Source of the DNA: an uncultured Acetatifactor sp.
GTDB lineage: Bacteria; Bacillota; Clostridia; Lachnospirales; Lachnospiraceae
Direction: 5' to 3'
Assembly (NCBI GenBank): GCA_910586515.1
Contig: CAJUGL010000030.1
Span: 1 to 43,103 of the forward strand
Length of the DNA stretch: 43,103 nucleotides
Part shown: piece after piece, positions 8,242 through 16,150 of the stretch
Layout: each line of letters opens with the position of its first letter
Position numbering within the stretch: position 1 is the first letter of the stretch
Notes under the pieces: generated by a model
Told to the model about the DNA's origin: nothing
The model's database searches: none
Seen by the model: only the letters and a program-made list of their open reading frames with translations
Made by a program: the position numbers and the translations under genes

Positions 8242-8940
8242 TCAGGGTGAAAATGTCTTCTCGCATTTATAGCCCTGTCCCCAGACCACCTTCAGATATC
8301 TTGGCTCCGCCGGATTAATTTCCAGCTTCTCACGAATGTGCCGGATATGTACAGCCACTGTATTCTCACTGCCGTAAGGAAGATCTTTCCAGATCTTCTG
8401 ATAGATTTCCCTGGGCGAAAACACCTTTCCCTGGTGCTGCATCAGCAGCTTCAGAATCTCATATTCCGTGGGGGTCAGCGCCACCGTTTCTCCGTCCAGA
8501 GATACCTTCTTCCGGGTATCGTCCAGCTCTATCCCCCCGCAGCGAAGCACTTCGTCGCTCCTGTTTCCCGCCCCCAGCTGCATGTATCTGCGCAGTTGAG
8601 ATTTAACCCGGGCGGATACCTCCACCGGATTAAAAGGCTTGGTAATATAATCGTCCGCCCCCACCGTAAGCCCCAAAATCTTGTCCGAATCCTCGGACTT
8701 TGCCGTCAGCAGAATCACCGGCACATTGCTGATCTCCCGAATCTTCACCATGGCCTCCATGCCGTCCATCTCCGGCATCATAATGTCCATCAACACTAAA
8801 TGAATATCATTAGACTTTACCTGCCTGACGGCCTCCTTCCCGTCGAAAGCTTCAAACAACCTATATGCGGAATCATTCAGATAGATTTTCAGCGCATTGA
8901 CTATATCCCTCTCGTCATCACAGATCAATATATTATACAT
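8242..8940 (-). CDS. OmpR/PhoB-type response regulator
   Basis: The receiver domain carries the full phosphorylation set: Asp8/Asp9, phospho-acceptor Asp52 in LVLMDIMMPEMDG, Thr79 and Lys101 in the TKPFNP motif. A winged-helix effector domain follows (LTPTEYEILKLLMQHQGKVFS and TVAVHIRHIREKLEINP), as in VanR-like regulators. I start at the ATG at 8940 (MYNILICDDE), preceded by GGCAGGAAGAC, rather than an in-frame GTG 27 nt upstream. The kinase gene begins 87 nt downstream, so the two form one operon. Its DNA-binding domain closely resembles that of the orphan regulator at 16151-16849, suggesting paralogy and possibly related target sites. Confidence 0.95.
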   Translation of the reverse strand: MYNILICDDERDIVNALKIYLNDSAYRLFEAFDGKEAVRQVKSNDIHLVLMDIMMPEMDGMEAMVKIREISNVPVILLTAKSEDSDKILGLTVGADDYITKPFNPVEVSARVKSQLRRYMQLGAGNRSDEVLRCGGIELDDTRKKVSLDGETVALTPTEYEILKLLMQHQGKVFSPREIYQKIWKDLPYGSENTVAVHIRHIREKLEINPAEPRYLKVVWGQGYKCEKTFSP

Positions 8941-9011
8941 GTCTTCCTGCCTTTCCCTACGGACCACCTTCTGCCGGTCTGCCTGATGTTGAACCTATTC
9001 TACCAAAACAA

Positions 9012-9055
9012 ATCTTAAATAAAAATAAGATAATTCTTTAAAAATTGATTAAGAT
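9012..9055. promoter_or_regulatory. TAAGAT repeats upstream of the response regulator
   Basis: ATCTTA (9012-9017) and TAAGAT (9026-9031) form an inverted repeat, and a second TAAGAT occurs at 9050-9055, 24 bp further on. They lie upstream of the regulator gene and could be an autoregulatory site. Speculative. Confidence 0.3.
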
Positions 9056-9060
9056 ATGTA

Positions 9061-9078
9061 CTGCACGGGCCTGCGCAT
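9061..9078. repeat. Dispersed repeat, copy 1 (right-hand core only)
   Basis: CTGCACGGGCCTGCGCAT, directly next to the A-tract that is the U-tail of the minus-strand terminator at 9079-9107. The same core recurs at 14917-14931 and 18432-18449, each time next to a terminator. Confidence 0.75.
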
Positions 9079-9107
9079 AAAAAAAGACATCTGCCTGCGC
9101 ACATGCC
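9079..9107 (-). terminator. Intrinsic terminator of the CmpB-like gene
   Basis: On the minus strand an interrupted stem (GGCAT-g-TGC-gcag-GCA-g-ATGTC) is followed by T7. It sits about 10 nt after the stop codon at 9118. Confidence 0.75.
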
Positions 9108-9117
9108 CTTTTTCTTC

Positions 9118-10074
9118 TTATTCGCCGTCCTCTTCCGCTTTTCTGTCCGCACTCCGCTTTACCTCTTCCAGAGATTCTTTATACCGCCTGGAAGTCATGT
9201 AGGGATTGGAACGGATTAAGCCCTTCAGGAAAAAATCCTTAAGTCCGCTCAGCCGTTTTCTGCTCTCCAGGCTGACCGCATACTTTTCCTTTAATTCCAT
9301 CAGCTCTTCCCTGACGCTTTCCCTGTATTCCAGAGGCTTGGACAACATGGTATGCTTAAAGGCATCCAGCCTGGACTCAATGGCGTTTTTCACATCTTCT
9401 ATGTGCATCGCCATTCCCTCGCCGGCTGCAGTCACACTCTCCGTCAAAGCAGTCCTGCGGGCCGCCATATCATGACCTGCCTGTGAGAAAATCGCATCCA
9501 GCCGCTTCTGAATGTGCACCATCTCCTCTTTCACCTGTTCCATCCTGATCAGCACATTCCGCAGATCCATTGCCGCCTTAAAGGACAGCGCAAAATCCGC
9601 AAAAAGCAAACCTGTCAAGACAAAGGTGACAAGGGTCAGCGTCTCTCCCGATATGGACAATACCATCCTTTCCACAGGAACATGCACAGCCTCCGTCATC
9701 AAGATCGTCAAAAATCCCCAGGACAGCGTAGTTCCCAGGCAGACATGTCCCTGAAAATTAAAGGGCTTGTCCGAGTAATCCCAGTACCGCACCTGAAACA
9801 ATGCTTCCATGACCACACCGGTGACATACTCCAGCACAGTGGCCCCCACGCAGCCCGCCGCGTAAGTCATGACAATATTGTCCTGAAAAGGCATGGAAAC
9901 AACCAGCATCATGATGGCCCCGCTTCCGTATATGGGCAGAAACGGGCCCCGCATAAACCCTCTGTTGGTCAATTCCCTTGTCCGTATTGACACATAGGAA
10001 GATTCAATGCACCAACCCACAAAGCTATAGAAATAGAAAAAGAACATCCACTGAATTATCGAATACGAATACAT
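9118..10074 (-). CDS. CmpB-like multi-TM membrane protein (putative ABC-transporter type IV family)
   Basis: The first 170 residues are membrane-embedded, with about five helices and the family pattern FYFYSFVGWCIESSYVSI, NRGFMRGPFLPIYGSGA and GHVCLGTTLSWG. These match the family annotated as putative ABC-transporter type IV (CmpB, formerly DUF1113). The C-terminal half (about 180-318) is a charged, predicted coiled-coil cytoplasmic tail. No ABC ATPase is encoded nearby, so a transport role is not supported by context. I start at the ATG at 10074 (MYSYSIIQ), 7 nt after the YlmH stop, with GAGAAG just upstream; a longer in-frame start would overlap the YlmH coding sequence. Confidence 0.85.
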   Translation of the reverse strand: MYSYSIIQWMFFFYFYSFVGWCIESSYVSIRTRELTNRGFMRGPFLPIYGSGAIMMLVVSMPFQDNIVMTYAAGCVGATVLEYVTGVVMEALFQVRYWDYSDKPFNFQGHVCLGTTLSWGFLTILMTEAVHVPVERMVLSISGETLTLVTFVLTGLLFADFALSFKAAMDLRNVLIRMEQVKEEMVHIQKRLDAIFSQAGHDMAARRTALTESVTAAGEGMAMHIEDVKNAIESRLDAFKHTMLSKPLEYRESVREELMELKEKYAVSLESRKRLSGLKDFFLKGLIRSNPYMTSRRYKESLEEVKRSADRKAEEDGE

Positions 10075-10081
10075 ACTTCTC

Positions 10082-10852
10082 TTATCTGTATACTGCCGCC
10101 TCCACGGCAAGCCTCCCTTTCCTGGTCTGCCTGGGTTCTCCTGTCAGACAAAACTTACCGTACCCCCTGGCGTTCACCGTCTCTTTTTGCTTCAGCATCC
10201 GGGAATTATTCTCACACACCCGTCCGTTTACATACACCCTGCCGCTGCGGAACAGCTCCTGGCTCTTCTCTCTGGACAGATCGTAAACCCTGGCCAATAC
10301 CGCGTCTGCCCGAAGGGACTGTACATGAATATCAACTCTCTCCGGCTCGTCCCGGGGAATCTCTTCCAGCGCTTCCGCCACACTGCAGCAAACGGCAGTA
10401 TGCTTCACCTGCCGCAGATTTTCACAGATAAATTCCGCCATAGAGTCCAGGCAAAAGAGATAGGCATTGCCCTCTTTTATCCGGATATCTCCCAAAGTAC
10501 TCCTTTCAATGCCGAGATTCATCAGTGCCCCCAGAAAATCCCGATGGGACAATGCATCGGCAAATTTAGCCCCCAGAGGCCGGATATGAACACACACCAC
10601 AGGAAACGGCATCTCATAGCCCAGCTCCGCCGAACTGCCAAATCGGGCCACCACCCGGTCTGCTCCCTCAAAGCCGCCGTATAAGGTATAGCCCGCATAC
10701 CGCAGTCCTGCTTCCTCCTGCCAGAAGACATCCTGTTCCCCCAGCCCCAAAAAGCCCGTAAAGGTATAAATCCCCTGCCCGAACGCTTTATCCGCCAAAT
10801 CATGGAATCTGTTCTTCAGCTGTTGTATTTCTTTGGAATTATGCTTCTCCAT
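10082..10852 (-). CDS. ylmH: YlmH-type S4-domain RNA-binding protein
   Basis: This 256-residue protein matches the YlmH family. The N-terminal RNA-binding domain includes YTLYGGFEGADR, then the hallmark LSHRDFLGALMNLGIERSTLGDI (about 101-123). A C-terminal S4 domain (about 180-245) has SREKSQELFRSGRVYVNG. In Firmicutes YlmH usually lies in the division gene region next to divIVA and is connected to ribosome function; here it stands apart from those genes. The ATG follows AAAAGG. The CmpB-like gene starts 7 nt after its stop, so the two are probably co-translated from one transcript. Confidence 0.92.
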   Translation of the reverse strand: MEKHNSKEIQQLKNRFHDLADKAFGQGIYTFTGFLGLGEQDVFWQEEAGLRYAGYTLYGGFEGADRVVARFGSSAELGYEMPFPVVCVHIRPLGAKFADALSHRDFLGALMNLGIERSTLGDIRIKEGNAYLFCLDSMAEFICENLRQVKHTAVCCSVAEALEEIPRDEPERVDIHVQSLRADAVLARVYDLSREKSQELFRSGRVYVNGRVCENNSRMLKQKETVNARGYGKFCLTGEPRQTRKGRLAVEAAVYR

Positions 10853-10896
10853 GGAATTACCTTTTCAATTTCTTTTTCCGAAACAAAATTTATCCG

Positions 10897-11826
10897 CTAA
10901 AAACTGATAATTGCCTCTCTCGGCGTCTTGGCCGGCTCAACGCTTACCGCATGAAGAACAGGCCCCTCCCCATTGTAGTCCTCCCAGTACTCCCTGGACA
11001 CAGTAGCCTTCACCTTCACCCATTCCCTTGGCTTCAGCGCCCCTGCTCCGGAGTACTCGCAGACATACCCCAAAAATGCCATATCGTCCGCACAGCAGGT
11101 CATAACCATACGCCCCGGCACGAAATATCCTTCCGGAATCCCCTCCGGCTTCAGTACCATGCCTACAAATTCCAGCGTCTTGCCGATGTAGCGCTCCAGA
11201 TGGTCCAGGGAATCCAGGTACCAGATGCCGTATCCCTGATCATCCAGCCGGATTACCTCCGCCTTAAGGTCATAGGGCAGATCCTCCTCCAGAATCTCGT
11301 CTATCTCTCCCTCAGAATCCTCAAATACCACATCCGCAGTGGAATTCACGGCTTTGATATTCCGCTTATAGGCATTCAGCTGATCCTTAACGGTATCGCA
11401 GCGGTTAAAGATAATCATCTCAGACTTGCGGATCATCTCCGCCAGAAGAGAACGCATGTTTGTGTAGTACATGGGAAAAGTAGAACCGTCTATGATGGTA
11501 ATCTGCTGCTCTATCTTCCAGTACCAGGGAAGTTTGGCGTCCTTGTAATTCCACATTCCATTGTATTCAATGACAATGCGCTCCGGCTTATGACGCTTTT
11601 CCAGTTCCGTCAGATGGGCCGGATTGAAATCCTCTTCCCTCTCTATCCGCTCTATCTCCGTACGGCTCTTTGCCAGGAGAGCGGGAGCATATTCATTCTC
11701 CCCCTCCTCGCACAGAATCAGCAGAGTCTTGCCCTTCACCTGAAAATAATTCTGTCCCAGCGTAAAACTGATGAACTCCGTCTTTCCGCTTTCCAAAAAA
11801 CCGTTAATTACATATACTGGTTTCAT
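10897..11826 (-). CDS. CobW-family P-loop GTPase with C-terminal YcgQ-like domain
   Basis: The G3E-type GTPase N-terminus (VYVINGFLESGKTEFI, P-loop at 9-17) is followed by NRCD at about 141-144 as the specificity motif. The CxCC metal-binding motif typical of CobW metallochaperones is absent. The C-terminal about 110 residues (IGKTLEFVGMVLKPEGIPEG, then CCADDMAFLGYVCE) resemble the DUF1980/YcgQ domain, which in other Firmicutes is encoded beside CobW GTPases and YraQ permeases, so this looks like a fusion of two partners. It starts 21 nt after the stop of the His-rich CobW gene with a GGAG site. A role in metal handling is inferred from family and neighbour. Confidence 0.8.
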   Translation of the reverse strand: MKPVYVINGFLESGKTEFISFTLGQNYFQVKGKTLLILCEEGENEYAPALLAKSRTEIERIEREEDFNPAHLTELEKRHKPERIVIEYNGMWNYKDAKLPWYWKIEQQITIIDGSTFPMYYTNMRSLLAEMIRKSEMIIFNRCDTVKDQLNAYKRNIKAVNSTADVVFEDSEGEIDEILEEDLPYDLKAEVIRLDDQGYGIWYLDSLDHLERYIGKTLEFVGMVLKPEGIPEGYFVPGRMVMTCCADDMAFLGYVCEYSGAGALKPREWVKVKATVSREYWEDYNGEGPVLHAVSVEPAKTPREAIISF

Positions 11827-11847
11827 TCTCGCTCCAATCCCCTGTTC

Positions 11848-13074
11848 CTAGCCAAACAGCTCCTCCAGACGCTCCTCCTTAAGCTGTGCGCCGATGACAC
11901 AGAATTTTCCCGTAACCGCAGGCATTCCCTTCCGGATATCATGCTCCTGGGGAACATAATCAAAATAAATCCACTGGCCGTACTCCCCCGGAACCATCCC
12001 CTTGGCCCGCAGAACAGCGCCGTACTCACCGCTGTCAAGAGCAGTCAGGATACCTTCGATCCTGTCTTCTGTATATTTTGCCGGAGACTCCTTACCCCAA
12101 CTGGTAAAAACCTCGTCTGCATGATGATGCCCGTGGCCGTCGTGATGACAGCACTCTCCCTCATGGTGATGGTGCCCCTCTTCGTGATGACAGCACTCTC
12201 CCTCATGATGGTGATGGCCCTCCTCGTGATGGCAGCACTCTCCCTCATGGTGATGGTGCCCCTCTTCGTGATGACAGCACTCTCCCTCATGATGGTGATG
12301 GCCCTCCTCGTGATGGCAGCACTCTCCCTCGTGGTGGTGGTGCCCCTCCTCATGATGACAGCACTCTCCCTCGTGGTGGTGGTGCCCCTCCTCGTGATGA
12401 CAGCATTCTCCCTCATGATGGTGATGGCCCTCTCTGTGAACATCTTCCAGCATTTCCTGCATCATCTCATCCAGGGTATCCGCTCCCTCTATGGTCTCCA
12501 GCACGGCCTTACCCTCCAGCTGGTCCAGAGGCGTGGTGATAATGGCAGCAGCCGCATTGTGCTCCCTTATCAGGCCCACGCACTCTTCCAGCCTTTCCGC
12601 GCTGACCTTGTCCGTCCTGCTCAGCACAATTGTCCCTGCATACGCAATCTGATTGATAAAGAATTCACCGAAATTCTTGATATACATCTTTGCCTTTGCG
12701 GCATCCACTACAGCCACTGCGCTGTTGACCTGCACATCCAGCTCTGCAGCCACATTTTCCACGGCCCTCAGCACGTCAGACAGCTTTCCCACCCCGGAAG
12801 GCTCGATCAGAATACGGTCCGGCGCATAAATCTGGATCACTTCCTTCAGAGATGCGCCGAAATCACCCACCAGGGAACAGCAGATACAACCGGAATTCAT
12901 CTCCTTTATCTCTATGCCTGCTTCCTTTAAAAAACCGCCGTCTATGCCGATCTCACCGAACTCGTTTTCGATCAGCACGGTTTTGCTGCCGTCCAGAGCT
13001 TCCTTTAACAATTTTTTGATCAGAGTAGTCTTGCCTGCTCCCAGAAACCCGGAAAAAACATCTATCTTTGTCAT
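11848..13074 (-). CDS. CobW-family GTPase metallochaperone with seven His/Cys repeats
   Basis: A G3E GTPase with P-loop GFLGAGKTT (9-17), metal-binding CICC (63-66, the CxCC motif), EPSGVG, and SRTDK as specificity motif. Between the GTPase and CobW C-terminal domains lies an insert of seven perfect or near-perfect 14-residue repeats, EGHHHHEGECCHHE (residues 215-312), followed by GHGHHH: about 50 His and 14 Cys. Such a segment should bind Zn, Ni or Co. I start at the ATG at 13074 (MTKIDVF), after GGGGTGT and in line with CobW N-termini. COG0523 proteins are often zinc-starvation responders, but I see no convincing Zur box here. It forms an operon with the second CobW-like gene. Confidence 0.93.
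   Translation of the reverse strand: MTKIDVFSGFLGAGKTTLIKKLLKEALDGSKTVLIENEFGEIGIDGGFLKEAGIEIKEMNSGCICCSLVGDFGASLKEVIQIYAPDRILIEPSGVGKLSDVLRAVENVAAELDVQVNSAVAVVDAAKAKMYIKNFGEFFINQIAYAGTIVLSRTDKVSAERLEECVGLIREHNAAAAIITTPLDQLEGKAVLETIEGADTLDEMMQEMLEDVHREGHHHHEGECCHHEEGHHHHEGECCHHEEGHHHHEGECCHHEEGHHHHEGECCHHEEGHHHHEGECCHHEEGHHHHEGECCHHEEGHHHHEGECCHHDGHGHHHADEVFTSWGKESPAKYTEDRIEGILTALDSGEYGAVLRAKGMVPGEYGQWIYFDYVPQEHDIRKGMPAVTGKFCVIGAQLKEERLEELFG
12139..12432 (-). repeat. Seven 42-bp tandem repeats in cobW
   Basis: Seven in-frame 42-bp units encode EGHHHHEGECCHH(E/D). Synonymous differences alternate between units, so two successive 84-bp blocks are almost identical (one difference), showing higher-order duplication. 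The plus strand of this stretch is also open, which is a by-product of the repeat. Confidence 0.95.
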
Positions 13075-13115
13075 TTTTACACCCCCTGCCCGCCTTATGG
13101 GCATCAAATTGCTGC

Positions 13116-13131
13116 TGTTCACTCCGTTCAC
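13116..13131. repeat. Leader repeat, copy 1
   Basis: TGTTCACTCCGTTCAC, in the predicted cobW leader, recurs at 13242-13257 with one mismatch. The two copies flank the cobW promoter. Confidence 0.65.
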
Positions 13132-13164
13132 CGTAAACATCAAATTCATTAATCACTGAACTTT

Positions 13165-13193
13165 ATTTAATACCATATCGGGGCGGTTGTCAA
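13165..13193 (-). promoter_or_regulatory. Promoter of the cobW pair
   Basis: On the minus strand: -35 TTGACA (13188-13193), 17-nt spacer, -10 TTAAAT (13165-13170). The leader to the ATG at 13074 is about 85 nt and contains one copy of the 16-bp repeat. Confidence 0.7.
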
Positions 13194-13241
13194 GAATACG
13201 AATCTAAAAGTTTTCTGAACTGTTACACGGATAATGGTTAT

Positions 13242-13257
13242 TGTTCACTCCGTTTAC
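13242..13257. repeat. Leader repeat, copy 2
   Basis: TGTTCACTCCGTTTAC, 15 of 16 identical to 13116-13131 in the same orientation, upstream of the cobW -35 and just after the pyrF stop. A protein-binding site or a small duplication are both possible. Confidence 0.65.
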
Positions 13258-13280
13258 AGCAACGCACTGACACTAACCGC

Positions 13281-14237
13281 TCAATGCCTGCCCGCCAAAG
13301 CGGATGCGATATCCTCCCGCATGGCCAGCACGGCCTCTCTGGACGCTTCAGCATAGCCTCTCTCCCCGAAGCGGGCGTACTGCTCCTGCTGATAAGCGGC
13401 GATAATCCCCCGGGAAGAATTCACAATGGCGCCGAGACCATCCTCATTAAAGAAATGCAGCAAATCCGCTCCCTTGCCGCCCTGGGCGCCGTAGCCGGGC
13501 ACAAGAATAAATGCTTTCGGCATAATTTTCCGCAGAACCCTGCCCTGTTCCGGGTAAGTTGCTCCCACTACAGCCCCCACATAGCTATAGTCTCCCTCTT
13601 CAGGCATACATTCCGCGCCCCATGCGGCCACCTGGCGGCCCATCATCTCATAGACGGTCTCCTGTCCGGAACCGCCCTCCGGCCCAAGCACCACCCTGTC
13701 CTGCAGTTCTCCGCTGCTGGGATTGGAGGTCTTGACCAGGATGAAAATTCCCTTTTTTTCCTCTGCGCATACTTTCAGAAAAGGCCTTACCCCGTCTGAG
13801 CCCAAATAGGGATTGACTGTGGCAAAATCCTCATCAAAACCACGGCAGAACCTGCTCCCCACCTGCACCTTACCCAGATGTCCCACCGCATAAGCCTCGG
13901 AAGTGGATCCTATATCCCCCCGCTTAATGTCGCCGATTACCACCAGCCCCTTTTCCTTACAGTATTCCACGGTCCTGCGGAATGCCGTAAGCCCGGGAAT
14001 CCCGAACTGTTCATACATGGCGATCTGCGGCTTCACCGCCGGCACCAAATCACAGACGGCATCCACAATGCCCTTATTGAACTGCCATATAGCCTCCGCC
14101 GCCCCCTCCAGAGTCTCCCCGAATTCCGCGAAAGCCGCCTGCCTGATATATCCCGGCACATAGTTCAGCATGGGGTCCAGACCTACCACAATAGGGGCAT
14201 TTGTCTTCCGGATTTTAGCAATCAGCTTGTTAATCAT
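13281..14237 (-). CDS. pyrF: Orotidine 5'-phosphate decarboxylase (type 2)
   Basis: Decarboxylates OMP to UMP, the last step of de novo pyrimidine synthesis. The 318-residue length and the motif GDIKRGDIGST (102-112, with the Asp-Lys-Asp catalytic residues) mark the longer type 2 (PyrF2/UMPS-like) form. VGLDPML near the N-terminus and LVPGYGAQGG followed by NSSRGI near the C-terminus bind substrate phosphate. The ATG is preceded by AAAAGGAG. The usual partners pyrK, pyrD and pyrE are not adjacent; the gene has its own promoter and appears monocistronic here. Confidence 0.96.
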   Translation of the reverse strand: MINKLIAKIRKTNAPIVVGLDPMLNYVPGYIRQAAFAEFGETLEGAAEAIWQFNKGIVDAVCDLVPAVKPQIAMYEQFGIPGLTAFRRTVEYCKEKGLVVIGDIKRGDIGSTSEAYAVGHLGKVQVGSRFCRGFDEDFATVNPYLGSDGVRPFLKVCAEEKKGIFILVKTSNPSSGELQDRVVLGPEGGSGQETVYEMMGRQVAAWGAECMPEEGDYSYVGAVVGATYPEQGRVLRKIMPKAFILVPGYGAQGGKGADLLHFFNEDGLGAIVNSSRGIIAAYQQEQYARFGERGYAEASREAVLAMREDIASALAGRH

Positions 14238-14320
14238 ATCTTACTCCTTTTCTCTATGGTTTTGTTTAATGAATAAATATATCCGCAAATCCGACAAAAG
14301 ACAGATCTGCCGTTTTTACC

Positions 14321-14349
14321 ATCTTATCACCCCGCATGTCCAAAGTCAA
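14321..14349 (-). promoter_or_regulatory. Promoter of pyrF
   Basis: On the minus strand: -35 TTGACT (14344-14349), 17-nt spacer, -10 TAAGAT (14321-14326). I see no obvious PyrR-type attenuator in the roughly 75-nt leader. Confidence 0.7.
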
Positions 14350-14490
14350 CGGGCCAATATATTTTAAAATTCCTTGAATTTTGCAATAATTTTATTCGAT
14401 TCGTGAAATACTGTTTTATAAAATCTCAAATCGTTTACAATTATCTTCAGGAAGCATGAACAACTGCAGTATATAGGGAAAGGAGAACGT

Positions 14491-14850
14491 GTGGTGAAAA
14501 AGTTGGGGCAGGAAATAGCAATGCTGCGCAAAGAGAAGAATCTCGGTCAAAAGGAACTGGCCGCCCTGCTGAATATGTCCATAGGCACTATCTCCAATTA
14601 CGAAAAGGGAATTCACTCCCCGGACCTGACCACATTGTGCAAGCTGGCCGATTTCTTTGACGTCACCACGGATTATCTGCTGGGCCGCAGCGGTTATCGC
14701 TGTCCTCCGGAGATCCTGGATAAATATATTACCGCAGATTATACGGTTTCTTCTATTGCAAATACCATTCTCTCCCTTGGCCCGGAATCCCAAAACTCCA
14801 TCATAGATTATACTAATTATCTCCTGGATGTTCACCGCAAAAAAAATTGA
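14491..14850 (+). CDS. Small XRE-family (Cro/C1-type) regulator
   Basis: The 119-residue protein starts with a complete HTH_3 domain (residues about 5-65: IAMLRKEKNLGQKELAALLN, then MSIGTISNYEKGIHSPDLTT and FFDVTTDYLLGRS). A short helical tail (about 70-119) may mediate dimerisation. Translation begins at one of two adjacent GTG codons (14491 or 14494) behind AAAGGAG; the second has the better spacing. It is monocistronic and convergent with the TraX-like gene. The target is unknown. The FDVTTDYLLG ending is common in both chromosomal and mobile-element regulators, and no phage or ICE genes are nearby. Confidence 0.9.
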   Translation: MVKKLGQEIAMLRKEKNLGQKELAALLNMSIGTISNYEKGIHSPDLTTLCKLADFFDVTTDYLLGRSGYRCPPEILDKYITADYTVSSIANTILSLGPESQNSIIDYTNYLLDVHRKKN

Positions 14851-14874
14851 GTAGGGGAGATTTTATCCCTACTC
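14849..14874 (+). terminator. Hairpin starting on the XRE stop codon
   Basis: GAGTAGGG (14849-14856) pairs perfectly with CCCTACTC (14867-14874). It has no T-run, so it may be a 3'-end stabiliser rather than a terminator. Confidence 0.45.
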
Positions 14875-14881
14875 GCCGCGC

Positions 14882-14931
14882 GGCCCGTGCGCCGCTTCAG
14901 CGGCAAATTTACATCACACGGGCCTGCGCAT
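14882..14931. repeat. Dispersed repeat, copy 2 (full hairpin form)
   Basis: GGCCCGTG (14882-14889) pairs with CACGGGCC (14917-14924), enclosing an inner hairpin GCCGC-TTCA-GCGGC, and ends with TGCGCAT. It abuts the terminator at 14937-14968. It shares GTGCGCCGCTTYAGC and CACGGGCCTGCGCAT with the copy at 18403-18449. Confidence 0.75.
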
Positions 14932-14936
14932 AAAAA

Positions 14937-14968
14937 GGAATCCCCTGGGCGGGATTCCTGCATTTTTT
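14937..14968. terminator. Bidirectional terminator between XRE gene and traX-like gene
   Basis: GGAATCCC-ctgggc-GGGATTCC, followed by T6 on the plus strand and by TTTTTA on the minus strand. It serves the two convergent genes. Confidence 0.85.
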
Positions 14969-15014
14969 CTTCTGTCCGGCATAATGTAAACTCCCGGACG
15001 CAAACAATATTACG

Positions 15015-16058
15015 TTAATAAATCAATATAATTCCGCCTAATCCCAACAGCACCGCAAGCAGATACAGCAATCCGAGGTGCAGCGGGTAAAAGACATAAA
15101 AGAAATATTTCATCTTCAGTCCGCGCGTGCCGTTATACAGCGCCACAGGAAGTATGGCCAGAAATGCCGGAAGCTCGCTGGCACTCATGAGCGTCAGGAC
15201 AACACAGCCTGCCAGCATGGACTTCACGCGATTCCTTCTGTACAGATACATCACCGAAACGGTCAGCACGCCCATTCCGCCGTAATCCGTCCGGAGGAAC
15301 TCTGCGGCAAGCATGAACAGCGCCAGCACAGTCAAATCCGCGCACAATGTCTGTAAACGCCGCATCCCCTTTCTTTTCCCGTACAGCACAAGCCCCAATG
15401 GTCCCGATGCCAAAAATACAAGAGAGAATAATGTCTGCAGCGCTCCCTCTCCCAGTGCGCCGAAAAACAGCTGAACGAGTGTCATCGCCAGTACCTCCAG
15501 AGTCGCCGCCCCGGTGACGATAAACAGCATCCGCAGTCCGCCCGGCAGATCGTTCTTCTCCTCTCTTTGCTCACAGGCAGCAAAAAACTGATATGTACAT
15601 ATGGTCAGCAGACCAAAAAGCAAGGTAAAATATACATTCTGATACCCCGAATTCCAGACCTTCCCCGTAGTGGCCAGGTCAAAGGGAATCTCGGAAACAA
15701 GGGCAAAAATGATCAGACGAATAGCATATTTTCTCAGATTCCGGCTTCTCTGAGCCCCCTCCACCAGGAGAAAACAGAACAGAGGAAATCCCAGTCTGCC
15801 GATCATTCTCATCACCAGATTGCCGTAGTACAGAAGGCTGTTCTCTCCGATCCATGCCAGAAACTGCCCCTCCCCGCCTCCGACTGCCGCCATGTACCCC
15901 TCGGCCATAAATTGCCTGATGAGAACCACTGCCGCAATATGGTCAATCAACATGGCAATCACAGCAATAATCTTTATGGTGCTCCCGCTGATTCCCTTTC
16001 TCCCCCGGACGCCCGTCCCCGGCCTCAGAATGTCAATCCCGCTTTGCATACTGTCCAT
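15015..16058 (-). CDS. TraX-family membrane protein
   Basis: A 347-residue protein with about nine membrane helices and the TraX family pattern: IKIIAVIAMLIDHIAAVV at about 28-45, MRMIGRLGFPLFCFLLVEG at about 83-101, then SEIPFDLATTG and NVYFTLLFGLL. It is named for the F-plasmid protein that acetylates pilin, but the many chromosomal homologues in Clostridia are not tied to conjugation and probably acylate surface molecules. AGAGG lies 10 nt before the ATG at 16058; an ATG three codons later is possible. There are no tra genes nearby, so a conjugative role is not supported. Confidence 0.88.
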   Translation of the reverse strand: MDSMQSGIDILRPGTGVRGRKGISGSTIKIIAVIAMLIDHIAAVVLIRQFMAEGYMAAVGGGEGQFLAWIGENSLLYYGNLVMRMIGRLGFPLFCFLLVEGAQRSRNLRKYAIRLIIFALVSEIPFDLATTGKVWNSGYQNVYFTLLFGLLTICTYQFFAACEQREEKNDLPGGLRMLFIVTGAATLEVLAMTLVQLFFGALGEGALQTLFSLVFLASGPLGLVLYGKRKGMRRLQTLCADLTVLALFMLAAEFLRTDYGGMGVLTVSVMYLYRRNRVKSMLAGCVVLTLMSASELPAFLAILPVALYNGTRGLKMKYFFYVFYPLHLGLLYLLAVLLGLGGIILIY

Positions 16059-16150
16059 TTCATGATAACCTCTTTCCCGGACCTTTTCCGTAAAGCCCGT
16101 TTTCTATCATAATCCCTCTGACAAAAATTGTCAAACTGTTTCCTGCCCGG

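Noticed and set aside
12139..12432. Tandem repeats considered as a CRISPR array
   Set aside because: The 42-bp units are contiguous, without spacers, and are in-frame codons of the CobW protein.
10951..12930. 659-codon open frame on the plus strand with repeated Val-Met-Thr-Ala-Leu-Ser segments
   Set aside because: It is antisense to both CobW genes; the apparent hydrophobic repeats are the reverse reading of the His/Cys repeat.
14491..14850. Small XRE regulator as a prophage or toxin-antitoxin component
   Set aside because: No toxin, integrase or phage genes adjoin it; it is a lone gene between core genes.
15015..16058. TraX-like gene as a sign of a conjugative element
   Set aside because: No relaxase, type IV secretion, integrase or att sites are nearby; chromosomal TraX-like genes are common in Clostridia.
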